Below are positions 17,206 through 26,278 of a stretch of DNA of 44,386 nucleotides, piece after piece; the stretch's first letter is position 1, and each line of letters opens with the position of its first letter. The notes below the pieces were generated by a model, which was given only the letters and a program-made list of their open reading frames with translations, searched no databases and was not told where the DNA came from. This DNA is from Bacteroidales bacterium (lineage in GTDB: Bacteria > Bacteroidota > Bacteroidia > Bacteroidales > Marinilabiliaceae). The stretch lies in assembly GCA_017417385.1 (NCBI GenBank), contig JAFPZF010000016.1, forward strand, positions 1 to 44,386, given 5' to 3'. The position numbers and the translations under genes were made by a program.

Positions 17206-19508
17206 GCACGAGCAGAATACTGACGGAAGAGGTCGAGGACCTGTTTGCCGACCTCTGGAGATGGAAGTTGGCGGACGAGAACCACAAGGCTATAAAGTGC
17301 AACCGGCGGAAAGAGCTGAGGGACGACGAAGACGTAGAGAAGGGAGAAAAGGAGGAACAGAGCAAGTACGGAAAGATAATTCTGAGGGCACAGTATAACC
17401 CGTCGAGAATAAGGTCGACGGCGGCGAAGACCGATGCAGCCTCGATAGCAAAGAGACAGTGCTTCCTATGCAGTGACTCGAGGCCGAAGGAGCAGCGATG
17501 GGCAGAATGGGAAGGGGAGGAGAAGTATCAGATACTCATCAATCCATATCCGATATTCAAAGGGCACCTGACGATAGTCAACATGGAGCATAAGCCGCAG
17601 AGGACGGAGACCATGATAGGCGACATGGCGAGACTCGCGAAGGCGCTCCCAGGCTACACTATCATACTGAACGGAGCGAAATGCGGGGCGTCTGCGCCAG
17701 ACCATGCGCACTTCCAGGCGTTCAAGAGAGACGAGAGCCTCCTGCCGACAGTCGAGGACATAATCAAGAGGGAGCCAGTATGGGCGAGGAGGTATGCCAA
17801 CGGAAAGATAAGGGCCGTCGAGGGCGACGTGTGCCTGGCGTATGTCTTGACGATAGGAGCTGAGGAGGAGGGGAACAGACTCTTCGAGATACTTGAGAGC
17901 CAGCGGCAGATAGAGGGAGACATGACAAACATCGTCAGCCACACGACAGAGAATGGGGAGGTTGAGCTAGTCGTCTTCCCGAGGAGGGCGTTCAGGCCGA
18001 AGTGCTTCTATGAGGCAGGGGGGCGAAAGATGATGGTAAGTCCCGCATCGGTAGAAGTCGGAGGCGTCTTCGTGCTCCCGAGGGAGGAGGACTATGAGAA
18101 GATAGACTATGAGAAAGCGAGGGCAATATATAGGGAAGTGTGCTATCAGAGAGACGAGGAGATAAAGAAGATGATAGCGGAGCCGCGGATAACAGTAGGA
18201 ATAGTCTGGGCGAAGTCAGTAGAATTCAACCTCAGGGAGGGAGGAGTGATAAGAGGAAAAGGAGGAGAGATAAGGGCAATAGACAGCGGGAGACACAGGG
18301 CTGAGACCGACGGAATAACCATAAAGATAGACGGGGAGACGTACGGCACGCCAGAAATCAGGGGCGCGGAAGACAGAGACTTCACATTTGACATAGACGA
18401 CGTCGAGATAGGTGTAGGGTTCCACTGGGACCAGAAGGAGAGACAGACGTTCGTCGGGACCATAAAATTCGTGATAGAGGACGGGAAGCTATGGGCGGTC
18501 AATGAAGTCGGCGTCGAGACCTACCTTCAGAGCGTCGTGGCGAGCGAGATGAGTGCGACGTCGAGCCTAGAGCTGCTGAAGGCGCATGCGATAGCGTCGA
18601 GGAGCTGGCTCATGGCACAGGTATGGGGAAAAGGAAGGTTTACGGGGTCGCAGAAGAGATATTACAAGCGGGGGAACATAGAAGAGATAGAGACGTGGAG
18701 AGACAGGGAGGACCACAGACTCTTCGACGTCTGCGCGGACGACCACTGCCAGAGGTATCAGGGAATAGGGAGGATAGCGGCTAAGCAGGCGAGCCAGACG
18801 GCGCTCAAAGCAGTCGAGAGTACGCGGGGCGAGATACTCACGTATGAGGGTGAGGTGTGTGACGCGCGATTCTCCAAGTGTTGCGGAGGGGCGACGGAAG
18901 TCTTCGAGAGCTGCTGGGACGACGAGGCGCACGAGTACCTCAGACATTTTGCGGACGGGTATCAGTGGCCGAAGGGCTACGAGAGAGACCTGACGAAGGA
19001 GGAGAATGCAGAGAGGTGGATAGAAGGGGAGCCGGAGGCATACTGCAACACCAGCGACGTCGAGACACTAAGACAAGTCTTGAACGCATACGACCAGAGT
19101 ACAAAAGACTTCTACAGATGGGAAGTCGAGTATACAGCAGAGGAGGTGAGCGAGCTCGTCAGGGAGAAGACTGGGAAGGACATCGGGAAGATAACCGAGA
19201 TAAAAGCCTTAGAGAGGGGAAAGTCTGGGAGGATAACGAGACTCCTCGTAGAGGGAGAGAAGGGACAGATGATAGTCGGGAAGGAGCTCGAAATCAGGAG
19301 GATACTAAGCAAGACGCATCTGTATAGCTCGGCCTTCGTTGCCAAGTGGAACGAGGGGAAGACGCGAGTCACGCTGAGAGGTGCAGGATGGGGGCATGGA
19401 GTTGGGCTGTGCCAGATAGGAGCGGCAGTGATGGCAGAGAAGGGTTTCAACTACCGGAGCATACTATATCATTACTTCAGGAGGGCGATGATAGAGAAGA
19501 CGTGGTAG
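17202..19508 (+). CDS. Fusion of Ap4A-phosphorylase/GalT-like domain and SpoIID domain
   Basis: A 768-residue two-part protein. Residues about 55-320 look like the HIT/GalT-type nucleotidyl phosphorylase fold: Cys87-x-x-Cys90, a strand LTIVNMEHKPQ, and the catalytic-type HxHxQ at 168-172 (PDHAHFQAFK). This half resembles Bacteroidota DUF4922. Residues about 330-768 are a SpoIID/LytB domain: VETYLQSVVASEM with the expected catalytic Glu449, LKAHAIASRSW, a cysteine/histidine cluster around 511-516 and 560-571, and the terminal GWGHGVGLCQIGA (729-741). SpoIID enzymes cleave peptidoglycan glycan strands, yet no signal peptide or membrane helix is visible. Start is GTG, overlapping the glycosyltransferase stop. 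Confidence 0.85.
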   Translation: MSTSRILTEEVEDLFADLWRWKLADENHKAIKCNRRKELRDDEDVEKGEKEEQSKYGKIILRAQYNPSRIRSTAAKTDAASIAKRQCFLCSDSRPKEQRWAEWEGEEKYQILINPYPIFKGHLTIVNMEHKPQRTETMIGDMARLAKALPGYTIILNGAKCGASAPDHAHFQAFKRDESLLPTVEDIIKREPVWARRYANGKIRAVEGDVCLAYVLTIGAEEEGNRLFEILESQRQIEGDMTNIVSHTTENGEVELVVFPRRAFRPKCFYEAGGRKMMVSPASVEVGGVFVLPREEDYEKIDYEKARAIYREVCYQRDEEIKKMIAEPRITVGIVWAKSVEFNLREGGVIRGKGGEIRAIDSGRHRAETDGITIKIDGETYGTPEIRGAEDRDFTFDIDDVEIGVGFHWDQKERQTFVGTIKFVIEDGKLWAVNEVGVETYLQSVVASEMSATSSLELLKAHAIASRSWLMAQVWGKGRFTGSQKRYYKRGNIEEIETWRDREDHRLFDVCADDHCQRYQGIGRIAAKQASQTALKAVESTRGEILTYEGEVCDARFSKCCGGATEVFESCWDDEAHEYLRHFADGYQWPKGYERDLTKEENAERWIEGEPEAYCNTSDVETLRQVLNAYDQSTKDFYRWEVEYTAEEVSELVREKTGKDIGKITEIKALERGKSGRITRLLVEGEKGQMIVGKELEIRRILSKTHLYSSAFVAKWNEGKTRVTLRGAGWGHGVGLCQIGAAVMAEKGFNYRSILYHYFRRAMIEKTW

Positions 19509-19536
19509 TCGGGACTGTAGAGAAGGAATAATAAGA

Positions 19537-19571
19537 CCCGGGGCACAGAAGTGTCTCGGGATTTCTTTTTT
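19537..19571 (+). terminator. Rho-independent terminator after the SpoIID-fusion gene
   Basis: CCCGGGGCAC (19537-19546) pairs with GTGTCTCGGG (19551-19560) through ten base pairs, two of them G-U, around a four-base loop AGAA. ATTTCTTTTTTT follows. It separates the + block from the converging - block. Confidence 0.85.
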
Positions 19572-19684
19572 TATGTAGGGTAGGGGAGGAAAGATGAGGA
19601 GTGGTAGTGAACATGTGGGATTGAAATCACTGTCAAGGAAAATGGAACACGTGACGAATGCATGGGCTCAGTCATACTCTTATT

Positions 19685-20650
19685 TTATAGTAGTCCCTCT
19701 CCTCCGCTCTCCTTCAGCCAGTCTTCTATCGCTTCTTCAAACGTGTATTTCCTAACGTAGCCACTATCCGACATCTTCTTCCCGCATATATTCGTCGAGA
19801 TCATTAGCTTCCTGACTCTTTCCGGACATATCCCCATCGGACTTCCTATCGCTTGAGCCACGTACGCAGCTGGCATCAGTATCCATGTCGGTATCAGCGG
19901 AGTCCAACTCTTCAGCCCCGTCACCTTCTTCATCGATTCTACTATCTGACCAATGGTGTACGCCGGCTCGTATGTGCAGTTGTATAACTCCGTCCCTCCC
20001 TTGTGGTTCGCAACTTTATATAGGATGAAATGCACTAGGTCTTTGACATAGACACACGCCTTGACGGTGTCCCGCCGACCTGGGAACGCAAATCTGTGCT
20101 TGCGTATCGCCCAATACAGTCGAGTGAAATTTCCTCCCTCGCCATTGCCAAACACTACCCCAGGTCGCAATATTGTCAACTCCCTACCTTCCCCACCTTT
20201 CTGCCATCCCCTCAGTATCTCCTCTGCTACTAGCTTCGATATGCCATACGGCGTGTTTGGCGTCGGCAATGTATCCTCATACTTCTCCTCCTCGCTCGCA
20301 GCGTATGGCGCTATGCTGCTCGTAAAGACCATCCTCTTTACTCCTACTCTCTCTGCCCAATCGGCTATGTTCCTCGCCCCACGTATGTTTGTTTCGAAAT
20401 ACTCTTTGTCCTTGTGCCCAGGCGTACGATGAACAGCCGCTAAGTTGATTACGACGTCCTCATCACTGTTGACTGTCACCGGAACGTCTAATTTCTCCCT
20501 GACGTCGCAATAGACATACCTGCATTTCCCCTCATGATTGTTCTCTACGAGGTCAAGGTTTACTATTTCGACGTCAGCAAATTCCTCCCTTAGGACATCT
20601 ATCAGATGCCCCCCGATAAATCCACTCCCGCCAAATATATAATATGTCAT
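19685..20650 (-). CDS. NAD-dependent epimerase/dehydratase family protein
   Basis: An extended short-chain dehydrogenase/reductase of 321 residues. The N-terminal cofactor motif is GGSGFIGG (about residues 8-15), followed by NLAAVHRTPG, the active-site YGISK (Tyr-x-x-x-Lys, near 135-139) with Ser in FTSSIAPY, and LRPGVVFGNGEG. Such enzymes act on nucleotide sugars or on sterol- and lipid-like substrates; the C-terminal hydrophobic IPTWILMPAAYVAQAIG leaves the substrate open. It is the last gene of the cyclase-smpB-recF-epimerase run, 31 bases after recF, and converges on the SpoIID-fusion gene. Confidence 0.85.
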   Translation of the reverse strand: MTYYIFGGSGFIGGHLIDVLREEFADVEIVNLDLVENNHEGKCRYVYCDVREKLDVPVTVNSDEDVVINLAAVHRTPGHKDKEYFETNIRGARNIADWAERVGVKRMVFTSSIAPYAASEEEKYEDTLPTPNTPYGISKLVAEEILRGWQKGGEGRELTILRPGVVFGNGEGGNFTRLYWAIRKHRFAFPGRRDTVKACVYVKDLVHFILYKVANHKGGTELYNCTYEPAYTIGQIVESMKKVTGLKSWTPLIPTWILMPAAYVAQAIGSPMGICPERVRKLMISTNICGKKMSDSGYVRKYTFEEAIEDWLKESGGEGLL

Positions 20651-20681
20651 ACTGACTTAACGCCTTCTTTTGCCTATCCCT

Positions 20682-21815
20682 CTATTTATCTATCTCCTCG
20701 ACCTTCCCGCTGTCGACAGACCATATCTTATACGCCTTCTTTGTCTTCGAGAGGACTCGTCGAAGTCTCTCCATGTTTGTGTCCGTTATGAATATCTGTC
20801 CGAACTCCTCTGTCGCTATCAGAGAGACCAGGTTATCTCCTCTCTCTCCGTCGAGCTTATCGAATATGTCGTCGAGCAATAGCATCGGTTGCGTCTTTTT
20901 CCTTTCGCACAAATATGCGTACTGCGCCAGCTTCAACGCTATGATGAAACTCTTCCTCTGACCCTGAGACCCGACTCTCTTTATCGAGTACTCCTCCTCC
21001 CCAGTCGTGAAGAGGAACTCTATGTCGTCCTTGTGTATCCCCCTCGAGGTATATCCGAGGACGACATCCCTCGCATGCGTCTCCCTCAACCCCTCTACGA
21101 GGTCATACCTGTCGAGGCATGTCTTGTACCGGATTCCGACCCGCTCACTGTTGGGCGCTATGAGACTGTAATACCTGTTCAGCGTCGGCTCTATCTGACC
21201 TATGAACTCCCGACGAGCCTTCCCTATGTACTCCGCATGTGTCGCTATCTGCTCGTCAAGGACGTTTAGCAACGTCTCCGACTCCGCTAGGTTGTTCTTC
21301 TCCTCTATTGTCTTCAGAAGCGTGTTCCGCTGCTTTATCAGCTTACTATACGCTATCGTATGCAGTAGATAGACGTTGTCGCACTGCGAGAGCACCCCGT
21401 CGGCATATTTCCGCCGAGCCTCACCTCCGTCCGCTATCAGCATCTCGTCCGACGGCGATATTAGCACCATCGGCAGCAACCCGATGTGGTCCGACAGCCG
21501 CTCATACTCTTTCTTGTTACGCTTGAACTGCTTCTTCGCCCCTGGCTTGAATCCGCAATATATCTCGTCTGTCGTCGCGTCACCACTCAGGCTATATCTT
21601 CCCTGTATCAGGAAGAACGGCTGATGATGACGAAGGTTCTGCGAGTCCGGCAGTCCTGTCAAACTCTTGCAGAACGACAAGTAATATAGCGAGTCCAGCA
21701 CGTTTGTCTTCCCTGCGCCATTGACACCTACAAAGCAGTTTATCCCGTCGACGTTGTTTATCTCTGCAGCCTCAATATTCCTGTAGTTGACTATATTGAG
21801 CGTCTCTATCCGCAT
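20682..21815 (-). CDS. recF: DNA replication/repair protein RecF
   Basis: An SMC-like ATPase that, with RecO and RecR, loads RecA on gapped DNA. The 377-residue protein opens with MRIETLNIVNYRNIEAAEI and Walker A GVNGAGKT (30-37). The ABC signature is GSQGQRKSFIIALKLAQ and Walker B is MLLLDDIFDKLD, in normal family order. It starts 5 bases after the smpB stop, so they are co-transcribed. The usual dnaA-dnaN neighbours are absent. Confidence 0.95.
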   Translation of the reverse strand: MRIETLNIVNYRNIEAAEINNVDGINCFVGVNGAGKTNVLDSLYYLSFCKSLTGLPDSQNLRHHQPFFLIQGRYSLSGDATTDEIYCGFKPGAKKQFKRNKKEYERLSDHIGLLPMVLISPSDEMLIADGGEARRKYADGVLSQCDNVYLLHTIAYSKLIKQRNTLLKTIEEKNNLAESETLLNVLDEQIATHAEYIGKARREFIGQIEPTLNRYYSLIAPNSERVGIRYKTCLDRYDLVEGLRETHARDVVLGYTSRGIHKDDIEFLFTTGEEEYSIKRVGSQGQRKSFIIALKLAQYAYLCERKKTQPMLLLDDIFDKLDGERGDNLVSLIATEEFGQIFITDTNMERLRRVLSKTKKAYKIWSVDSGKVEEIDK

Positions 21816-21820
21816 CTCCT

Positions 21821-22276
21821 CTAAAAATGCTTTTTAGCCCTGTCCATGTCACGTTTCGCATCGTTCTCCTTGAGGGTCTCGCGCTTGTCATACTGCTTCT
21901 TTCCCCTCGCCAGCGCTATCTCCAGCTTCGCCAGTCCCTTGTCATTGATGAACAGCAGCAAGGGGACTATCGTCAGCCCGCTCTCCTTTGTCTTGCGCTC
22001 CAGCTTCCTGAGTTCCTTCTTCTGCAAGAGTAGCTTGCGCTCCCGCTCCGGTGCATGGTTGTTGAACGTCCCATAGAAATACTCCTGGACCCTCATTCCC
22101 TTGACCCATAGCTCACCCTTGTGGAAGTAGCAATACGAGTCCGGCAACGAGGCATGCCCGCCCCTTATCGACTTTATCTCTGTCCCGCTCAACTGTATCC
22201 CCGCTACGTATCGCTCGATTATCTCGTAGTCGTATGTCGCCCTCCTGTTCCTTATCTGTACCTTCTCTTGTGCCAT
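21821..22276 (-). CDS. smpB: SsrA-binding protein SmpB
   Basis: SmpB binds tmRNA and guides it to stalled ribosomes in trans-translation. The 151-residue protein has the full family pattern: [10 protein letters not shown] near the start, [42 protein letters not shown], and a basic C-terminal tail. The ssrA gene itself is not in the window. It lies 32 bases after the cyclase/HD gene and 5 bases before recF. Confidence 0.96.
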   Translation of the reverse strand: MAQEKVQIRNRRATYDYEIIERYVAGIQLSGTEIKSIRGGHASLPDSYCYFHKGELWVKGMRVQEYFYGTFNNHAPERERKLLLQKKELRKLERKTKESGLTIVPLLLFINDKGLAKLEIALARGKKQYDKRETLKENDAKRDMDRAKKHF

Positions 22277-22308
22277 TTACTTGTTTCTCGTTTTCCCCGT
22301 CGACGCGC

Positions 22309-23706
22309 CTACTCTATTCCTTCCTTGTCGCACGCCTCGACCAGCTCTTTCAGTCTCTCTATCTGACTCTGTTTGTTCACTTCTCGTAAGTTCTTCGCCG
22401 TCTGTGTGTAGTACTGGTGAGCCGAGATGAACTTTATCTGTGCCTTGTTCCACTGGTTCATCGTCATCTTAGCTCCTCTCTCCGTCAACTCCTTGTATAG
22501 CATGTTCGAGACTGGAATGAAGTCCGAACGCCCTAGGTAGTCGAGGTCGCTGTCCTGGATGACGGCCTCTAGCGTGTCCGCAGGCTCGTGAGGCAGCTCG
22601 GTCGCCATGATGATGCGCTTGATGGTGTCTATCTTCTCCTGCGGATAATGATACCGCGGTAATATCTCCTGCGCATACTCGCAGCTGACCGCCTCATGTC
22701 CCTTGCTGCACTTTATCTGACCACTGTCATGGAACAACGCAGCCACCTTCAGCAGCATTATGTCGCTCTCGCTCAGCCCCTCTGTCCAGCCTATCAGCTC
22801 GACCTCCGTCGTCACGTCTATCGTGTGCTTGACGTTGTGATAGTACAGGTTCTTCGGCAGCTGCTCCTCCAGCATGTCCAGCATGTATTCCTGTATGTCC
22901 ATGAACTGTATGCGGGAATACCTGAGGTCAAACTCGTCACTCATGCTTCCGTCTGCATTCAGCAAGCCTTCCTTTATCTTCCCGAGCTGATACACCTCCA
23001 TCGTCCCACTGTACTTCACCGGGACCTTTCCGAACTTCTCTATCTCAAAGAACTCCTTGACGAGCTCATACGTCATCGGCGATACGACGATGTCACCACT
23101 ATCTGCAGCACGCCCAAGCCTCGATACCGTCAAGACGTTGTTCCCTGCCAAGGTGTAAGGCGACGTCTTCCTCGGTGCATACCTAGCCATGATCGGCCCC
23201 GTATGTATTCCGATCGCGACACTCCATATCGTCGGCGTCTTCTTTTTATAGTCGTCGATGCTCTTGATTATCTCCTTCGCAGCCATCGCAGCATCGATAG
23301 GGTTCGTCTTGTTCTCTACCATTATGCCGCCCGCCAGCAAGATGTTGTCTCCGACTGTCGGTATCTTCGTCAGGTTGTACTTCCCTGCTATGTCCCCTAT
23401 GGTGAAGATGATCTCGTCCAGCTTGTCTAGCTGCATCTGAGCATCCTCCGTGTGTACGAGTGTGTTGAATCCCTTGATGACTACATATAGCATAGAGACC
23501 ATCTTGAATCGCTTGACGCCCTGCCTGTCACGAGACGCCCCGTCCTCAAGTCCGAACTCCTTCAGCAATGCCTCATACTGCTCGGTTCGGCTGTTCATGC
23601 TCTCATACTGAGTCACCAACTCCTTCAACTGCTTGTCTAGGCCAGCTCCGCGCTTGCCCAACTGCTGAAGCAGCGACAACTTCTCTTCGTTGTTATTATC
23701 AGCCAT
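22309..23706 (-). CDS. Degenerate class III nucleotidyl-cyclase domain fused to HD phosphohydrolase domain
   Basis: A 465-residue soluble protein. Residues 1-60 look helical. Residues about 65-245 form a class III cyclase-like domain, recognisable from VSMLYVVIKGFNTLV, IPTVGDNILLAGG, IGIHTGPIMARY and LAGNNVLTVSRLGRAA. Residues about 285-400 form an HD domain with YYHNVKHTIDV (His290, His294), LFHDSGQIK (His326-Asp327) and QDSDLDYLG, resembling cyclic-nucleotide phosphodiesterases. The cyclase domain lacks several catalytic residues: the first metal Asp is Val76, the base-contact Lys position is Pro116 and the transition-state Asn is Leu192, while Asp120 and Arg196 remain. A nucleotide-sensing domain controlling the HD domain is the likely design. 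First gene of the smpB-recF operon. Confidence 0.82.
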   Translation of the reverse strand: MADNNNEEKLSLLQQLGKRGAGLDKQLKELVTQYESMNSRTEQYEALLKEFGLEDGASRDRQGVKRFKMVSMLYVVIKGFNTLVHTEDAQMQLDKLDEIIFTIGDIAGKYNLTKIPTVGDNILLAGGIMVENKTNPIDAAMAAKEIIKSIDDYKKKTPTIWSVAIGIHTGPIMARYAPRKTSPYTLAGNNVLTVSRLGRAADSGDIVVSPMTYELVKEFFEIEKFGKVPVKYSGTMEVYQLGKIKEGLLNADGSMSDEFDLRYSRIQFMDIQEYMLDMLEEQLPKNLYYHNVKHTIDVTTEVELIGWTEGLSESDIMLLKVAALFHDSGQIKCSKGHEAVSCEYAQEILPRYHYPQEKIDTIKRIIMATELPHEPADTLEAVIQDSDLDYLGRSDFIPVSNMLYKELTERGAKMTMNQWNKAQIKFISAHQYYTQTAKNLREVNKQSQIERLKELVEACDKEGIE

Positions 23707-23734
23707 CAGTCCTCGTTTGTTTTTTAACCTATAT

Positions 23735-23743
23735 GCGAATTTA
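23735..23743 (-). promoter_or_regulatory. Candidate -7 promoter box for the cyclase/HD-smpB-recF operon
   Basis: Read on the - strand this is TAAATTCGC, one mismatch from TAnnTTTGC, with a TTG about 20 bases upstream (near 23764-23767). The transcript would begin about 20-25 bases before the start codon. It lies just beyond the rny terminator, where a new promoter is needed. Confidence 0.4.
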
Positions 23744-23831
23744 ATAAAATCCTTTCATTCTTTCAACCCCCTCACCCTCCTTTTGCTCTCTTTTTTACGC
23801 CCTTTTTCCTCGTCTGTCCTCTCTCCCTCAC

Positions 23832-23876
23832 AAAAAAAGAACACTCCGCCGCTGCCTTCGCACCGACGGAATGTTC
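23832..23876 (-). terminator. Rho-independent terminator after rny
   Basis: On the - strand GAACATTCCG pairs with CGGAGTGTTC (23876-23867 with 23848-23839; one mismatch), enclosing a further paired segment, and is followed directly by seven T (23838-23832). It closes the ZapB-like/zapA/rny unit. Confidence 0.85.
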
Positions 23877-23892
23877 CTTCTCTTCTTTTATG

Positions 23893-25428
23893 CTATTTCG
23901 CGTAGCTGACAGCCCTCGTCTCCCTGATGACGGTGATCTTCACCTGTCCCGGATATGTCATCTCTGTCTGGATACGCTTTGCGAGATCCTGAGATATGTT
24001 GTCCGCCTCCTTGTCACTGACCTTCTCGGCGCCGACTATGACTCTCAACTCCCTACCTGCCTGTATCGCATACGTCTTGATGACGCCCGGATAAGACATC
24101 GCCATGCTCTCGAGGTCGTTAAGCCTCTTGATGTACGCCTCGATGATCTCTCGCCTTGCGCCTGGCCTTGCTCCAGAGATCGCATCGCAGACCTGTACGA
24201 TCGGCGCCAGCATTGTCTGCATCTCTACCTCGTCGTGGTGCGCTCCGATGGCATTGCATATCTCCGGCTTCTCCTTGTACTTCTCCGCCAGCTTCATGCC
24301 GAGGACTGCGTGCGGGAGGTCTGGATCCTCGTCACTGACCTTGCCTATGTCATGCAAGAGGCCCGCCCTCTTCGCCTTCTTCGTGTTGAGCCCGAGCTCC
24401 GACGCCATCACTGCACATAGGTTGGCTGTCTCCCTCGCATGCTGCAGCAGGTTCTGGCCGTAAGACGACCTGTACTTCATCTTGCCTATGAGCTTCACGA
24501 GCTCCGGGTGCAACCCGTGGATGCCGAGGTCTATCGTCGTCCTCTTTCCGGTCTCGACGACTTCCTCCTCGACCTGCTTGCGGACTTTGTTCACGACCTC
24601 CTCGATACGCGCCGGGTGGATTCGTCCGTCCGTGACGAGCTGGTGCAGTGCCAACCTCGCTATCTCACGCCTCATCGGGTCAAATGCTGATAGGACTATC
24701 GCCTCTGGCGTGTCGTCGACGACTATCTCGACTCCCGTAGCCGCCTCGAGCGCCCTGATGTTCCTTCCTTCCCTTCCGATGATTCTTCCCTTGATCTCGT
24801 CAGAGTCTATGTGGAATATCGTCACTGAGTTCTCTATCGCAGTCTCTGTAGCTACTCTCTGTATGGTCTGGAGGACTATCTTCTTGGCCTCCCTGTTGGC
24901 GTTGATCTTCGCCTCGTCCATGATGTCGTTGATGTAAGACATCGCGTCCGTCCTCGCCTCCGCCTTCAGGCTCTCTATCAGGTTCTCCTTCGCCTGCTGG
25001 CTCGACAACCCAGATATGCTCTCGAGCTTCTCTATCTCCTGCTTGTGCAGCTTCTCGATGTCCTCCTGCCTCTTCGCGACGCTCTCCCTCTGCTTGTCAA
25101 GCCCGTCCTGCTGCAACTGTAGCTCGTGCTGCTTCTTCTGCAGCTCCTCGAACTTCTGCTTGACCTGTGCCTCCTTCTGGCGCACTTTGTTCTCCTCCTG
25201 CGCCATCTTTGCGTTCCTGCCGTTTATCTCTTTCTCGTTCTCTGCCTTCATCGCCAGAAACTTCTCCTTAGCCTGCAGGATCTTGTCCTTCTTGATGACC
25301 TCCGCCTCCGCCTCGGCCTCCCTTATGATTTCGTTGCTCCTGTTCTTCAGCGCCGTGTTCATCAGCACCCATGTGACTGCCGCTCCCACCAGAAGTCCCG
25401 CAACTCCGATAATAATCTCGATTACCAT
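23893..25428 (-). CDS. rny: Ribonuclease Y
   Basis: A membrane-anchored endoribonuclease that starts mRNA decay. The 511-residue length is standard. Order of domains: an N-terminal membrane helix (about 1-22), a long charged coiled coil (about 30-190), a KH domain with [19 protein letters not shown], and an HD domain with the metal ligands in [12 protein letters not shown], followed by GAHHDEVE. The C-terminus is typical of the family. It is transcribed after zapA, with a structured 135-base segment between them. Confidence 0.96.
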   Translation of the reverse strand: MVIEIIIGVAGLLVGAAVTWVLMNTALKNRSNEIIREAEAEAEVIKKDKILQAKEKFLAMKAENEKEINGRNAKMAQEENKVRQKEAQVKQKFEELQKKQHELQLQQDGLDKQRESVAKRQEDIEKLHKQEIEKLESISGLSSQQAKENLIESLKAEARTDAMSYINDIMDEAKINANREAKKIVLQTIQRVATETAIENSVTIFHIDSDEIKGRIIGREGRNIRALEAATGVEIVVDDTPEAIVLSAFDPMRREIARLALHQLVTDGRIHPARIEEVVNKVRKQVEEEVVETGKRTTIDLGIHGLHPELVKLIGKMKYRSSYGQNLLQHARETANLCAVMASELGLNTKKAKRAGLLHDIGKVSDEDPDLPHAVLGMKLAEKYKEKPEICNAIGAHHDEVEMQTMLAPIVQVCDAISGARPGARREIIEAYIKRLNDLESMAMSYPGVIKTYAIQAGRELRVIVGAEKVSDKEADNISQDLAKRIQTEMTYPGQVKITVIRETRAVSYAK

Positions 25429-25458
25429 TTCCGTGTTCTTATATCTGATTTATATATA

Positions 25459-25510
25459 TAAAAAATTACGCACCACCAGCCCCGCCCTCTTGGGCAGCTA
25501 CCGATAGTGC
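25459..25510 (-). ncRNA. Long hairpin with T-tract between zapA and rny; possible small RNA 3' end (6S RNA position) or terminator
   Basis: On the - strand, bases 25510-25470 fold into one long imperfect hairpin (GCACTATCGG... against ...TGGTGGTGC, with G-U pairs and small bulges, closed by GCCC-AAGA-GGGC). It is followed by GTAATTTTTTATATA. The interval between zapA and rny is 135 bases and non-coding. In many bacteria, and as I recall in Bacteroidota, the 6S RNA gene (ssrS) lies next to zapA, so a 6S RNA ending at or near this hairpin is possible. I could not recognise 6S consensus bases, so a plain attenuator before rny is equally possible. Confidence 0.35.
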
Positions 25511-25563
25511 AGATTAGTTCTTATCCGAAACATTCGACAGACCCGTCAAGACCACCCTTCCTC

Positions 25564-25905
25564 TCACTCCTCTCCTTCCAAGACGCTCTCTATGTCAGCT
25601 ATCCCTTGCTCCGCCGCCTCCGCCAACGCACTCTCGTTGTTCGCATCGCGCAACTTGACAACCTCCATCGCCAGCCAGTACGCCACCATCCCCATCTGCG
25701 TCTCCTCGTCATACTTCTCCCCATTCTCGTCCAGCCTCCCTGAGTACATCTTCCTGAGCTTCCCGAACAAATCATTCGCCGACTTATACAGCCTCACCTC
25801 CTCTGGCTTGACCTGCAGCGTCATATTCTTCTTCCCCAGGTTTACTGTCACATCTACCACCGCACTGCTCAATCCAGCAGCCGACTTATCTACGCTCCCC
25901 GCCAT
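25564..25905 (-). CDS. zapA: Cell division protein ZapA
   Basis: A 113-residue protein of the ZapA family, which bundles FtsZ filaments at the division site. The N-terminal part has the beta-strand pattern DVTVNLGKKNMTLQVKPEE. The long helix follows with Met-Val-Ala-Tyr-Trp-Leu-Ala (MGMVAYWLAMEVVKLRDAN), the position of the conserved coiled-coil segment. Its place between a ZapB-like coiled-coil gene and rny is the common Bacteroidota arrangement, which supports the call. Confidence 0.8.
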   Translation of the reverse strand: MAGSVDKSAAGLSSAVVDVTVNLGKKNMTLQVKPEEVRLYKSANDLFGKLRKMYSGRLDENGEKYDEETQMGMVAYWLAMEVVKLRDANNESALAEAAEQGIADIESVLEGEE

Positions 25906-25920
25906 GCTCTTCCTCCCTCG

Positions 25921-26223
25921 CTATTGTTTTAGTAGTGCTATGCACCGGTCTATCTCCTGCACCATCCTGCTGATTCTCGCCTTCGCTGCCTTCACGTTCT
26001 CCTCCGATTCAGCACCTCTGACGCTCACACCACGTAACGTAGCCGCTATCTTATATGTCTCCAACTGACTCTCCGCCGTCTTGACCTCCTCGGTCTTTAT
26101 CGCCAGCGCCGCCCTAAGTCTCTCACATTCAGCCTTCAGCCTCCTGTTCTCGTTCGTCAGAAGCTCTATACGCCTCGTCGCCCTCCCTATCGCCTTAAGC
26201 AGCCTCTCAGCCAGTTCTCTCAT
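25921..26223 (-). CDS. Small coiled-coil protein upstream of zapA (ZapB-like)
   Basis: A 100-residue, highly charged helical protein. A heptad-rich region runs from about 12 to 60 (NENRRLKAECERLRAALAIK), and the C-terminus ARISRMVQEIDRCIALLKQ resembles that of short proteins found next to zapA in other Bacteroidota. No catalytic motif is seen. It probably acts with ZapA in division, by analogy with ZapB, but this is inferred from context and coiled-coil form only. It is 15 bases from zapA. Confidence 0.65.
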   Translation of the reverse strand: MRELAERLLKAIGRATRRIELLTNENRRLKAECERLRAALAIKTEEVKTAESQLETYKIAATLRGVSVRGAESEENVKAAKARISRMVQEIDRCIALLKQ

Positions 26224-26270
26224 ATCTCTAGCTCCTATGCCAGTGTTTCACCATCAGCCTTATCGCACTA

Positions 26271-26278
26271 CAAATTTA
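26271..26278 (-). promoter_or_regulatory. -7 promoter box for the ZapB-like/zapA/rny operon
   Basis: Read on the - strand this is TAAATTTG, an exact TAnnTTTG match, followed by T. Transcription would begin about 40 bases before the ATG at 26223. No convincing -33 element is visible in the T-rich DNA upstream. Confidence 0.5.
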
